DNA of 19,022 nucleotides from an uncultured Clostridia bacterium (GTDB taxonomy: Bacteria > Bacillota > Clostridia > Lachnospirales > Lachnospiraceae): positions 1 to 19,022 of the forward strand of contig CALASV010000374.1 of NCBI GenBank assembly GCA_937888895.1. The letters are read 5' to 3'. The notes under the pieces are model-generated. The model did no database searches and was not told the DNA's origin. It saw only the letters and a program-made list of their open reading frames with translations. Positions within the stretch are counted from its first letter, which is position 1. Each line of letters opens with the position of its first letter. This document shows, in pieces, positions 1 through 7,401 of the stretch. The translations under genes and the position numbers were made by a program.

Positions 1-1
1 A

Positions 2-1030
2 AAAGAGAATTTTCAGAATAAAGTAGGTACTGACTATGCTGCTTCTCGTGGAGAATATTTGAATGGTATTGTAATGGCAGATTACTTACAATTTCAGTTT
101 TTAGATGCTGCTGAAGTAATTTTCTTTGATGAAAAAGGTAGATTTTTAGAAGAGAAGACAAATGAAGTATTAGGCGAGAGAGTAAAGCAATATGAAAATG
201 TAGTACTTCCAGGTTTTTATGGTGCAAAGCCAGATGGAACAATCAAAACATTTGAAAGAAGTGGTTCTGATATTACAGGTTCTATTTTAGCAAGAGCTGT
301 ACAGGCAGATATTTATGAAAATTGGACAGATGTATCAGGATTTCTTTTAACAGACCCAAGAATTGTAAAAAATCCACCAACAATTACTACAATTACATAC
401 AAAGAGTTAAGAGAGCTTGCTTATATGGGGGCAACTGTATTGCATGGAGATGCTATTTTGCCAGTATGTAAGAGTGGTATTCCAATCAATATTCGTAATA
501 CAAATAAACCAGAAGACCCAGGTACAATGATTGTAGAAAGTACTTGTAAGAAACCAGAATATACAATTACAGGTATTGCTGGTAAGAAAGGTTTTGTTTC
601 TATCAACATTGAAAAAGACAAAATGAATGGCGAGGTTGGTTTTGGTAGTAGAGTATTACAGGCATTTGAACAAAATGGTATTTCGTTTGAACATATGCCA
701 ACTGGTATTGATACATTGAGTGTATTTGTGCATCAGGCTGAGTTTGAAGGAAAAGAACAAAAAGTATTGTCTACCATTCATCGTTTAGCAAAACCAGATA
801 GTATTGATATTGATTCTGAGTTAGCATTAATCGCAGTTGTTGGTCGTGGTATGAAGTCCAATCGTGGCGTAGCAGCTAGAGTGTTAGCTTCTCTTGCACA
901 TAGAAATATCAATATTAAGATGATTGACCAAGGCTCTAGTGAATTAAATATTATTCTTGGTGTAGATAATAAAGATTTTGAAATGGCAATTCAAGCGATT
1001 TATGATATTTTTGTAGTAACATGTTTATAA
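2..1030 (+). CDS. lysC: aspartokinase, C-terminal part (5' end outside window)
   Basis: Aspartate kinase phosphorylates L-aspartate in the first step of lysine, threonine and methionine synthesis. The frame is open from the window edge (first full codon at base 2), so the N-terminal part lies upstream. Visible are the end of the kinase domain, with SRGEYLNG at bases 44-67 (a typical aspartokinase substrate-site motif), and then two ACT domains. The first ACT begins around TGIAGKKGFVSINIEK (about base 565); the second is at ALIAVVGRGM to LNIILGV (about bases 824-964). The second ACT with MIDQGSSELNIILGV is the usual place for allosteric lysine or threonine control. TTG at 59 is an internal leucine codon, not a start. 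The protein ends at the family's normal end and is followed at once by a strong terminator. Which amino acid inhibits it cannot be read from this part. Confidence 0.93.
   Translation, partial: KENFQNKVGTDYAASRGEYLNGIVMADYLQFQFLDAAEVIFFDEKGRFLEEKTNEVLGERVKQYENVVLPGFYGAKPDGTIKTFERSGSDITGSILARAVQADIYENWTDVSGFLLTDPRIVKNPPTITTITYKELRELAYMGATVLHGDAILPVCKSGIPINIRNTNKPEDPGTMIVESTCKKPEYTITGIAGKKGFVSINIEKDKMNGEVGFGSRVLQAFEQNGISFEHMPTGIDTLSVFVHQAEFEGKEQKVLSTIHRLAKPDSIDIDSELALIAVVGRGMKSNRGVAARVLASLAHRNINIKMIDQGSSELNIILGVDNKDFEMAIQAIYDIFVVTCL
978..1006 (+). promoter_or_regulatory. possible promoter inside the 3' end of lysC
   Basis: TTGAAA (978-983), a 17-base spacer and TATGAT (1001-1006) each differ from the sigma-A consensus by one base. 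A transcript from here would start near 1013 and meet the hairpin at 1035 almost at once. It could serve the dehydrogenase gene at 1090, which otherwise has no room for its own promoter. It lies in AT-rich coding sequence, so chance is a real alternative. Confidence 0.35.
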
Positions 1031-1034
1031 GAAT

Positions 1035-1068
1035 AAAAAAGCGAAGCAGTAATTGTTTCGCTTTTTTT
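1035..1068 (+). terminator. intrinsic terminator after lysC
   Basis: The stem left arm is at 1035-1048 and the right arm at 1054-1067, with GCGAA pairing to TTCGC, flanking A/T pairs and one G-U. The loop is 5 bases and a run of seven T follows C1061. It begins five bases after the lysC stop. The A-tract on the left makes it potentially bidirectional, but no gene converges on it. The next gene starts about 20 bases beyond it. Confidence 0.85.
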
Positions 1069-1089
1069 ATTGTGGAAGGAGTAAATGAA

Positions 1090-2013
1090 ATGAAAACATT
1101 TTTATGTGAATATATTCATGAGAAAGCAAGAAAAAAGTTGGAAAGTTTTTCTGAAATTATAGAGGATTGGAGTAGATTTTCTGAGTGTGATGCTGTTATT
1201 AATAGAAATTTGCAATTAACAAGAGAAGTATTACAAGGGGCATCAAATTTAAAAGTGATTGCTGTGCATGGAACAGGTTTAGATGGTGTGGATTTAGAGG
1301 CAGCAAAGGAGTTTGGCATTTCTGTATGTTCTACTCCTTATCGAAATGCTGTTTCTGTAGCAGAGCTAAATATTGCATTGATGTTAATGACAGCAAGAAA
1401 AGTGGGTATGTTAGAAAAGAGACTACAAGCAGGAGATTCATTTGGTAATGCATCGGTTATGGCACAGTTGCAAGGAATCGAACTGTCAGGAAAAAGAGTA
1501 GCTTTTCTTGGTGTAGGGGAAATTGCAAAGAGAACGATTTCTATTTGCAAATATGGATTTTCGATGCAATGTATTGGTTGGTCAAGAAGTCTAACAAAGG
1601 AAAAGGCAGAGGAGCTTGGCATAGAGTTTACTTCTAGTAGATTGGAAGCAATAAAAGAAGCAGATTTTGTTGTACTTGGTATGGCATTAACAGAAGAAAC
1701 AAGAGGAATTTTTGGAAAACAAGAAATAGAAGCAATGAAACAAGGGGCAATTGTTATCAATACAGCAAGAGGTGCATTGATTCAAGAAGATTTACTGTAT
1801 GAAGCATTAAAAAATGGAAAGTTAGGTGGTGCTGGTTTAGATGTGTTGATAAAAGAGCCTTTTTCTATGGAAACCCCATTATATCGTTTGGAGAATGTCG
1901 TGTTGACACCACATATTGGTGCAAATACAGAAGATGCTTTGTATCGAGTAGGAATGGCTTGTGTAGAAGGGATTCGTTGTCAATTGGATAATTGTAACAA
2001 ACATTTGGTTTAG
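1090..2013 (+). CDS. D-isomer-specific 2-hydroxyacid dehydrogenase (SerA-like)
   Basis: This is a 307-aa NAD(P)-dependent dehydrogenase interconverting a D-2-hydroxyacid and a 2-ketoacid. The Rossmann motif is GVGEIA (residues 141-146). The catalytic triad of the family is present: Arg227 in NTARGAL, Glu256 in KEP and His275 in LTPHIG. It has no C-terminal ACT domain and the length matches short SerA-like and glyoxylate/hydroxypyruvate reductase-like enzymes. The strand after the Rossmann turn reads GWSRS, without the acidic residue typical of strict NAD users, so NADP use is possible (inference). The frame is open back to 1021, but ATG 1090 has GGAAGGA nine bases upstream (1074-1080) and the longer frame runs through the lysC terminator, so 1090 is chosen. 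The substrate cannot be assigned; phosphoglycerate, hydroxypyruvate and other ketoacids are all possible. Confidence 0.85.
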   Translation: MKTFLCEYIHEKARKKLESFSEIIEDWSRFSECDAVINRNLQLTREVLQGASNLKVIAVHGTGLDGVDLEAAKEFGISVCSTPYRNAVSVAELNIALMLMTARKVGMLEKRLQAGDSFGNASVMAQLQGIELSGKRVAFLGVGEIAKRTISICKYGFSMQCIGWSRSLTKEKAEELGIEFTSSRLEAIKEADFVVLGMALTEETRGIFGKQEIEAMKQGAIVINTARGALIQEDLLYEALKNGKLGGAGLDVLIKEPFSMETPLYRLENVVLTPHIGANTEDALYRVGMACVEGIRCQLDNCNKHLV

Positions 2014-2066
2014 AAGGACTTCTTTTTTACTGTTGAAATAAAAGACTATATTTTTTTTTGTTTATA

Positions 2067-2075
2067 TGCTATAAT
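2067..2075 (+). promoter_or_regulatory. extended -10 promoter for gdpP-rplI-dnaB
   Basis: TG at 2067-2068, one base, then a perfect TATAAT at 2070-2075 form an extended -10 element, preceded by an AT-rich tract (2051-2066). No good -35 hexamer lies 16-18 bases upstream, as is usual for extended -10 promoters. Transcription would begin near 2082, giving an untranslated leader of about 120 bases with only a small ATTCG/CGAAT hairpin visible. Confidence 0.6.
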
Positions 2076-2203
2076 AAATGCTATGTGATATATTTTTCTG
2101 ATAATGCTTGAAAAACCTGCATTCATTCGGAATAAGCGAATAGTAACGTAATAGTAAATTTTAGATAGGTTGCTTTTACTTTGCAATAGAATGAGAGGAA
2201 ACC

Positions 2204-4342
2204 ATGAAAAAAGAAAAAAGGAAAGAGAATAAGAAAGACAAGCCAAAGGAAATAGTAAAAAAAGAGAATAAGAAAGAGAGTAAGAAAAAGGATAAAATTA
2301 GATTAAAATTTAAAGGTGCGTTAAGAAGCTATATGAATTGGCCAGTCTATTTAACTGTATTGTTGCTTTGTATGGTACTTAGTATTTATGTAGTAGATAA
2401 AACAGCTTCTGCTATTATGTCAATTTATACAGCAATTTATTTTTTGATTGTTATGCTTTTGTTTGTATTTAAACGCTCGTATATTGCAGGAGAGTTGGTG
2501 CAATTTGCTACTGGATATAGCAATATACAAAATTTATTTTTAAAAGAATTGGATATACCTTATGGTGTGATTGATACACAAGGGCATTTGATTTGGGCAA
2601 ATAATGAATTGAAGGATATTGTAGTATTTGAAAAAACAGCAAGTCATTCGATAAAAGAAATTTTTCCAGAGATTACACTTGAGCAGTTACCAATAGTAGA
2701 AGAAGATGTAACACTTCATATTTCTCATGGGAAAAACAAATATCGAGTATTACTTCGATTATTAGATATTCCTGATTATCAGGAAGATTTACCTTGGGTT
2801 GCAGAGCAAGGGGAAGAAAAAAAAGCTTCTACATTGATTAGTATGTATCTTTATGATGAAACAGAGATTACAAAATTGCAAAAAGAGAATGCAGAAGAAA
2901 AAATGTTAGTTGGTCTTTTGTATATTGATAATTATGAGGAAGCATTTGAAGGTGCAGATGAAGTGCGTCGTTCCTTAGTAACTGCGTGGGTAGAGCGAGA
3001 AATCAATAAATATATGCAAAGTATCGATGCCATTATTAAGCGTTTGGAAAAAGATAAATATATTTTTGTATTCAAACAAAAGTATTTAAGTGTCATTGAG
3101 TCGAATCGTTTTTCTATCTTAGAAGAAATTAGAAATTTGAATATTTATGAAATGACAGTAACTATTTCGATTGGTGTAGGTGTAGGTGCAGCTTCTTATA
3201 TAAAAAACTATGATATGGCAAGAGTAGCAATTGACCTTGCACTTGGTCGTGGTGGTGACCAAGCTGTTGTAAAGGACGGAGAGCGTTTTTCTTATTATGG
3301 TGGTAAAAGCGTTCAAATGGAGAAGAATACTCGTGTAAAGGCAAGAGTAAAAGCACACGCTTTAAGAGAATATATAGAATCGAAAGAAAAAGTAGTTGTT
3401 ATGGGTCACTCCTTAGCAGATATCGATTCGCTTGGTGCAGCAATTGGTGTATATCGTATCGCAAAGACACTGAATAAAAAAGCATATATTGTTGTAACTG
3501 AAGTAACAAGCTCGATTCGTGCTACAATGGAGCGTTTTAAAGAAAGTCCAGAATATGAAGAAGATATGTTTATTTCTGGAAGTAAGGCACAAGAAATTGT
3601 GAATGACCAGACATTACTGATGGTAGTTGATGTAAATCGTCCAAATTATACCGAGTGTAAAGAATTATTGGGATTAACAAAAACAATTGTTATTTTAGAC
3701 CATCATAGACAAACAGGAGAAGCAATTGAAAATGCAGTACTTTCCTATATTGAACCTTATGCTTCTTCTGCGTGTGAAATGATAGCAGAAATTCTTCAAT
3801 ATATTGAAGAAGGTTTGAAACTTCGTCCAATTGAAGCAGATGCGATGTATGCAGGAATTATGATTGATACGAATAATTTCTTAACAAAGACAGGTGTTCG
3901 TACCTTTGAGGCAGCAGCTTATTTACGAAGAAATGGTGCAGATGTAACGAGAATCCGTAAAATGTTCCGTACTGCTTTTGTGGAATATCAAGCAAAGGCA
4001 CAAGCAGTTACTTCAGCAGAAATTTTTATGGATTATTATGTGTTTGCAGTTTCGGAAAGTGATGGTCTAGATAGTCCAACGATTGTAGCAGCACAGACAG
4101 CAAATGATTTGTTAGATATCGACCATACAAAAGCATCGTTTGTATTTACAGAGTTTAATGGTAGAATTTATATTAGTGCTCGTTCGATTGATGAACTGAA
4201 TGTGCAAGTAGTAATGGAGCAAATTGGTGGTGGTGGTCATATGAGTGTGGCAGGAGCACAGCTGAGTGGCTGTACCATTTTGGAAGCAATGAATAAAGTA
4301 AAAGTAGTCATACAAGATATGACAGAGAAAGGGGATATATAA
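2204..4342 (+). CDS. gdpP: c-di-AMP phosphodiesterase GdpP (YybT family, DHH/DHHA1)
   Basis: This 712-aa membrane enzyme hydrolyses cyclic di-AMP to pApA, controlling potassium, osmotic and cell-wall homeostasis. Domain order is: a Lys/Glu-rich cytosolic N-tail (1-40), two membrane helices (about 47-65 and 69-90), a degenerate PAS domain (about 110-200), a degenerate GGDEF domain (about 230-370, ending in RGGDQAVVKDG), then DHH and DHHA1. Phosphodiesterase motifs are intact: GHSLADIDSLG (401-411, His402, Asp406, Asp408), VVDVNRP (474-480), LDHHR (498-502), MIDTNNF (553-559) and GGGGH (675-679). AGAGGA sits four bases before ATG 2204, slightly close. rplI starts two bases after the stop, and gdpP-rplI-dnaB is a conserved Firmicutes order. 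The unusually basic first 36 residues are the only oddity. Confidence 0.95.
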   Translation: MKKEKRKENKKDKPKEIVKKENKKESKKKDKIRLKFKGALRSYMNWPVYLTVLLLCMVLSIYVVDKTASAIMSIYTAIYFLIVMLLFVFKRSYIAGELVQFATGYSNIQNLFLKELDIPYGVIDTQGHLIWANNELKDIVVFEKTASHSIKEIFPEITLEQLPIVEEDVTLHISHGKNKYRVLLRLLDIPDYQEDLPWVAEQGEEKKASTLISMYLYDETEITKLQKENAEEKMLVGLLYIDNYEEAFEGADEVRRSLVTAWVEREINKYMQSIDAIIKRLEKDKYIFVFKQKYLSVIESNRFSILEEIRNLNIYEMTVTISIGVGVGAASYIKNYDMARVAIDLALGRGGDQAVVKDGERFSYYGGKSVQMEKNTRVKARVKAHALREYIESKEKVVVMGHSLADIDSLGAAIGVYRIAKTLNKKAYIVVTEVTSSIRATMERFKESPEYEEDMFISGSKAQEIVNDQTLLMVVDVNRPNYTECKELLGLTKTIVILDHHRQTGEAIENAVLSYIEPYASSACEMIAEILQYIEEGLKLRPIEADAMYAGIMIDTNNFLTKTGVRTFEAAAYLRRNGADVTRIRKMFRTAFVEYQAKAQAVTSAEIFMDYYVFAVSESDGLDSPTIVAAQTANDLLDIDHTKASFVFTEFNGRIYISARSIDELNVQVVMEQIGGGGHMSVAGAQLSGCTILEAMNKVKVVIQDMTEKGDI

Positions 4343-4344
4343 AA

Positions 4345-4791
4345 ATGGAAGTTATTTTATTAGCAGATGTAAAAAATGTAGGAAAAAAAGGTGAAATTGT
4401 TAAAGTAAGTGATGGATATGCTAGAAATTTTATTTTGAAAAAGGAACTTGGAGTAGAAAAGACAGAGAAAACAATGCATGATTTGAAGCTTCAAAAAGCA
4501 GCAGAAGCAAGAAAACAGCAAGAAATTTTAGAAGAAGCACAAAATCTTGCAAAGCAGATGGAAGCAGGTAGTATTGTTTTAAAGATGAAAGCTGGAGAAG
4601 GTGGTCGTACCTTTGGTTCTATTTCTACAAAGGAAATTACAAATGCTTTGAAAGAGCAGTTAAAGATAGAAGTAGATAAAAAGAAATTACAGTTAGCAGA
4701 GCCAATTCGTAATTTTGGCACCTATCATGTACCAGTACGTCTTCATCCAAAAGTAACTGCTGAAGTAACAGTAAAAGTAGACCAAGCATAG
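4345..4791 (+). CDS. rplI: 50S ribosomal protein L9
   Basis: The 148-aa L9 binds 23S rRNA at the base of the L1 stalk with its N-domain and reaches out with a long helix and a C-terminal domain; it supports reading-frame maintenance. The N-terminal signature MEVILLADVKNVGKKGE and VSDGYARNFI (residues 1-31) is diagnostic. The connecting helix covers about residues 40-75 and the C-domain includes GEGGRTFGSIS (84-94) and RLHPKVTAEV (132-141). The length is normal for the family. The start ATG is two bases past the gdpP stop, with GAAAGGGG 11 bases upstream inside the gdpP end, so translation is probably coupled. It is transcribed with gdpP and dnaB. Confidence 0.97.
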   Translation: MEVILLADVKNVGKKGEIVKVSDGYARNFILKKELGVEKTEKTMHDLKLQKAAEARKQQEILEEAQNLAKQMEAGSIVLKMKAGEGGRTFGSISTKEITNALKEQLKIEVDKKKLQLAEPIRNFGTYHVPVRLHPKVTAEVTVKVDQA

Positions 4792-4824
4792 TGATTATTC
4801 CTAAAGAGTGATTAAAGGGTATAG

Positions 4825-6165
4825 ATGATGGAAGAAGCTTTAATTAAAAAAGTGCAGCCACATAGTAAAGAAGCAGAACAAGCAGTTATCGGTTCTATGC
4901 TTATGGACCAAGATGCTATTTTAGTAGCATCAGAATTGTTGCGAGGAGAAGACTTCTATATTCAACAGTATGGTATTTTATTTGATACGATGGCAGAGCT
5001 TTATCAAGAGGGAAAGCCAGCAGAATTAGTAACTATTTTAACAAGATTAGAGGAAAAAGGAGTTTCTCCTGAAATTTGTGGAATGGAACTGATTCGTGAG
5101 TTGACAGATGTTGTTTCTACTTCTGCTAATATTAAATATTATGTACAAATTGTAGCAGAGAAAGCATTGTCTAGAAGGCTGATTAAAGTTTCAGAAGGAA
5201 TTGCGAATGCTTGTTATCAAAGTAAAGAGTCTATGGATGTTATTTTAGAACAAGCAGAGAAACAAATATTTCATATTGTACAAAAACGAGGTGCTGGAGA
5301 ATATGAAGACATTCGTAAAGTAGTACTTCGGACATTAAAAACAATTGAAATGGCAGCGAAAAGCTCAGGAAGAATTACAGGAATTGCAACAGGATTTACT
5401 GATTTAGATTATAAAATGGCAGGATTGCAACGGTCAGATTTGATTTTAATTGCTGCAAGACCTTCGATGGGTAAAACAGCGTTTGTATTAAATTTGGCAG
5501 AATATATTGCATTACATTCAAAAGTAACAACAATAGTTTTTAGTTTGGAAATGTCAAAAGAACAGCTAGTAAATCGTTTACTTGCAATGAATTCTAGAGT
5601 AGATTCTCAAAATATTAGAACAGGTGATTTAAAAGATTCGGAATGGGCAGATTTGATGGAAAGTGCTAGAAATATTGGAGAATCTAGTTTAGTCATTGAT
5701 GATACACCGGGTATTACGATTTCAGAACTTCGTTCGAAATGTAGAAAGTTAAAATTGGAGAAAAACTTAGGCGTTGTTATTATTGACTATTTACAGTTAA
5801 TGAATGGAAATGGTAAAACAGAATCAAGACAACAAGAGATTTCAGAAATTTCTCGTTCGCTAAAAGCGTTAGCGAGAGAAATTGATTGTCCGGTAGTCGC
5901 TTTATCACAGTTAAGTCGAGCTGTAGAACAACGACCAGATAAACGACCAATGCTTTCTGACCTTAGAGAGTCAGGAGCAATTGAACAAGATGCCGATGTT
6001 GTTATGTTTCTTTACCGTGATGAATATTATCATAAAGATACAGAAGAACCAGGAGTTACAGAAGTTATTATTGGAAAACAAAGAAATGGTCCAACTGGAA
6101 CAGTAAAATTAAAATGGATGGGCGAAATTCAGAAGTTTGGAAATTTGCAAATTCAAGAAAAGTAA
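4825..6165 (+). CDS. dnaB: replicative DNA helicase DnaB
   Basis: This is the hexameric 5'-3' helicase that unwinds the chromosomal replication fork and contacts primase through its N-domain. The protein is 446 aa: an N-terminal all-helical domain (about 12-115), a linker helix, and a RecA-like C-domain. Walker A is ARPSMGKT (211-218, Lys217), Walker B is VIIDYLQL (318-325), and the arginine-finger region is KQRNGP (418-423). SQLSR (361-365) and SDLRESGAIEQDADV (378-392) are typical of the family. No intein or insertion is seen. Two ATGs occur in tandem (4825, 4828); AAAGGG ends at 4819, giving 5 or 8 bases of spacing, so 4828 may be the true start. It lies 33 bases after rplI in the same operon and is followed by a strong terminator. 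Confidence 0.97.
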   Translation: MMEEALIKKVQPHSKEAEQAVIGSMLMDQDAILVASELLRGEDFYIQQYGILFDTMAELYQEGKPAELVTILTRLEEKGVSPEICGMELIRELTDVVSTSANIKYYVQIVAEKALSRRLIKVSEGIANACYQSKESMDVILEQAEKQIFHIVQKRGAGEYEDIRKVVLRTLKTIEMAAKSSGRITGIATGFTDLDYKMAGLQRSDLILIAARPSMGKTAFVLNLAEYIALHSKVTTIVFSLEMSKEQLVNRLLAMNSRVDSQNIRTGDLKDSEWADLMESARNIGESSLVIDDTPGITISELRSKCRKLKLEKNLGVVIIDYLQLMNGNGKTESRQQEISEISRSLKALAREIDCPVVALSQLSRAVEQRPDKRPMLSDLRESGAIEQDADVVMFLYRDEYYHKDTEEPGVTEVIIGKQRNGPTGTVKLKWMGEIQKFGNLQIQEK

Positions 6166-6171
6166 ATAAGG

Positions 6172-6237
6172 AAAAGGGTCTATTGGAAAATAGATAAGAG
6201 TTATGTTCGCTTTTGTTTTCCGATAGGTCCTTTTTTT
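6172..6237 (+). terminator. intrinsic terminator closing the gdpP-rplI-dnaB operon
   Basis: The left arm at 6172-6190 pairs along its whole 19 bases with the right arm at 6216-6234, using three G-U pairs. The loop is 25 bases and a T-run extends to 6237. It starts seven bases after the dnaB stop. Confidence 0.8.
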
Positions 6238-6324
6238 GAGATTGAAATGGGCTATGATAGGCGAAAAAGTGAGTGAAAAAAGAGATTTTGTCGAGAGGAA
6301 ACTGTTTAGAAGAAGATTGTTTAC

Positions 6325-6353
6325 TTGTGAATTGGAAAAATATGGTTTATTAT
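6325..6353 (+). promoter_or_regulatory. possible promoter of the 154-aa charged-protein gene
   Basis: TTGTGA (6325-6330), a 17-base spacer and TATTAT (6348-6353) stand 36 bases before the GTG start. Each hexamer is an imperfect match, so this rests mainly on spacing and position. Confidence 0.35.
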
Positions 6354-6388
6354 AAAGGGGAAGAATTGTATGGAAGGAGTGAACGATA

Positions 6389-6853
6389 GTGGAATGTCAG
6401 TTAGCACTTGACCAAGTGAAACAATTAGAGCAGGAAGGTTTTTCGGAAGAAATGATAAAGCAGTTATTGCCAAAACTAGAACAAGTATCTGCTTTGAAAG
6501 AAGAAGAACGACAGGAATTGAAAAAGAGAATGGAGCAGTTGTTGCCACAAATACATACGAATAAGACAAGTTCTTTGGCAAAAGAAGGGGAGAACGGTTT
6601 TGTAAAAATGTATTCTAATTTTGGTGGAGCGATTACAGAGTTATTGAATCAAAATAATCAAATATTATTAGAAAAAATGGACGAAAGAATTTCAACTAGA
6701 ATTTTAAAAGAGATAAATTTTTTATTTAGAGAGCGTGAAAATTTAGAAGAAGAACGATATCGTAAGCTAGATAGAACGATTCGGGAATGTCAGGTGACAA
6801 GACAGAGGTTTTCTTTAGAAGAAGAACGAAAAAAGAGATTTTGGCAAAGATAA
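6389..6853 (+). CDS. hypothetical charged, probably coiled-coil protein
   Basis: I do not recognise this 154-aa family. The start is GTG at 6389 with a strong GGAAGGAG (6372-6379) nine bases upstream. The protein is soluble, with no signal peptide or membrane segment, and very rich in Glu, Lys, Gln and Arg. Residues 1-53 look like two amphipathic helices with heptad-like Leu spacing (for example EEMIKQLLPKLEQV). A middle part, residues 66-87, has Gly, Phe and Asn residues (NGFVKMYSNFGG). Residues 88-154 look like one long helix with many Glu and Arg, ending in RKKRFW. A helical hairpin or coiled-coil oligomer is likely. It is isolated between two terminators and appears to have its own promoter, so it is probably monocistronic. 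It does not resemble an anti-sigma factor, transcription factor or toxin that I can name. Confidence 0.7.
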   Translation: MECQLALDQVKQLEQEGFSEEMIKQLLPKLEQVSALKEEERQELKKRMEQLLPQIHTNKTSSLAKEGENGFVKMYSNFGGAITELLNQNNQILLEKMDERISTRILKEINFLFRERENLEEERYRKLDRTIRECQVTRQRFSLEEERKKRFWQR

Positions 6854-6856
6854 AAC

Positions 6857-6893
6857 AAAAACGGTGGAAGAACTCAAATCTTCCACCGTTTTT
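6857..6893. terminator. bidirectional intrinsic terminator between the charged-protein gene and ferredoxin
   Basis: A perfect 15-bp stem (6857-6871 with 6879-6893) has a 7-base loop, a GC-rich core CGGTGGAAGA and A5/T5 ends on both sides. It sits three bases after the plus-strand stop and 18 bases after the minus-strand ferredoxin stop, so it can end both convergent transcripts. Confidence 0.9.
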
Positions 6894-6911
6894 AGTTTTT
6901 ACATTAGCGAA

Positions 6912-7079
6912 TTAGCCTTCGATAGCGCCTGTTGGACAAGCTGCTGCACATGCTCCACAATCTAAGCAAGCATCTGCGTCGATTTCGTAATGAGCTGCAC
7001 CTTCAGAAATAGCGCCAACTGGACATTCAGCTGCACAAGAGCCACAGCTTACACAAGAATCATTGATAATATGTGCCAT
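6912..7079 (-). CDS. clostridial-type 2[4Fe-4S] ferredoxin
   Basis: This 55-aa low-potential electron carrier is used by oxidoreductases such as pyruvate:ferredoxin oxidoreductase, hydrogenase and Rnf in anaerobes. It carries two complete cluster motifs: CVSCGSCAAECP (Cys9, 12, 15, 19) and CLDCGACAAACP (Cys38, 41, 44, 48). The N-terminus MAHIINDSC and the spacing between motifs are those of the classic short clostridial ferredoxin, with the usual pseudo-twofold symmetry. AAGGAGGA lies seven bases before the ATG (bases 7087-7094). Its GC content is higher than that of its neighbours because of Ala, Cys and Gly codons. It is divergent from the DUF1858 gene and may have a leader of about 200 bases. 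The physiological partner cannot be told from the sequence. Confidence 0.95.
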   Translation of the reverse strand: MAHIINDSCVSCGSCAAECPVGAISEGAAHYEIDADACLDCGACAAACPTGAIEG

Positions 7080-7290
7080 GATAAAGTCCTCCTTCTTAGT
7101 TTTTTATTTCAATCCACAGTCGGTAGTTTAACGGAGTCTGACATAGTCGTAAAATCAACTGTGATTTGACTTCATATCAAAGGGATACCGATTTTTTCTC
7201 CGTCCCTTAGACCTTTAGCTTTTTTTATCAATATATCTCTCAACATTTATAGAAGTGAGAAATCGTTAGATAGTTTTTGAAGCTGATACT

Positions 7291-7319
7291 ATTCTAATAT
7301 AAAATTGTCGAAAATACAA
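7291..7319 (-). promoter_or_regulatory. possible promoter of the ferredoxin gene
   Basis: On the minus strand TTGTAT (7319-7314), a 17-base spacer and TAGAAT (7296-7291) resemble a sigma-A promoter. The start would be near 7284 and the untranslated leader about 205 bases. No better promoter lies nearer the gene, although the region is AT-rich. Confidence 0.4.
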
Positions 7320-7335
7320 GTAGAAAAATATTCTC

Positions 7336-7364
7336 TTGACGGGACTGTATTATAAAGATATAAT
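7336..7364 (+). promoter_or_regulatory. promoter of the DUF1858 gene
   Basis: TTGACG (7336-7341), a 17-base spacer and a perfect TATAAT (7359-7364) give a near-consensus sigma-A promoter. Transcription would begin near 7371, about 31 bases before the ATG, with AAAGGAGG in between. Confidence 0.8.
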
Positions 7365-7401
7365 AAAAAAGATTCTTGGAAGAGGAAAGGAGGAAACAAA
7401 G

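Larger units (their letters stand above)
7080..7401. other. 322-bp divergent intergenic region, possibly a structured leader of ferredoxin
   Basis: No open frame worth calling lies here. It holds divergent promoters at the right end and, read on the minus strand as ferredoxin mRNA, several complementary segments: AAGGGA with TCCCTT (7203-7208 and 7180-7185); ACGGAG with CTCCGT (7198-7203 and 7131-7136); CGGTA with TACCG (7186-7190 and 7121-7125); and CACAGT with ACTGTG (7158-7163 and 7115-7120), extendable by three pairs across a bulge. The second and third sets cross, so a pseudoknot is possible. I could not match it to a known riboswitch. Individual matches of this length can arise by chance. 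Confidence 0.35.

Noticed and set aside
1021..1089. Upstream start of the hydroxyacid dehydrogenase at 1021
   Set aside because: It would overlap the lysC end and translate through the terminator; GGAAGGA fits ATG 1090.
2012..2030. AGAAG/CTTCT followed by T-run after the dehydrogenase, as terminator
   Set aside because: The two-base loop cannot form; shifting the pairing leaves a stem that is too short.
2076..2203. c-di-AMP (ydaO-type) riboswitch in the gdpP leader
   Set aside because: The leader is only about 120 bases, AT-rich, with a single 5-bp hairpin and none of the GC-rich conserved core of that class.
3119..3358. Minus-strand frames within gdpP and similar antisense frames in GH18, rpiB and trkA
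   Set aside because: They lie wholly within well-supported genes on the other strand and show no ribosome site or family resemblance.
4790..4814. 8-bp direct repeat AGTGATTA between rplI and dnaB
   Set aside because: Two copies only, low complexity and no sign of mobile or regulatory function.
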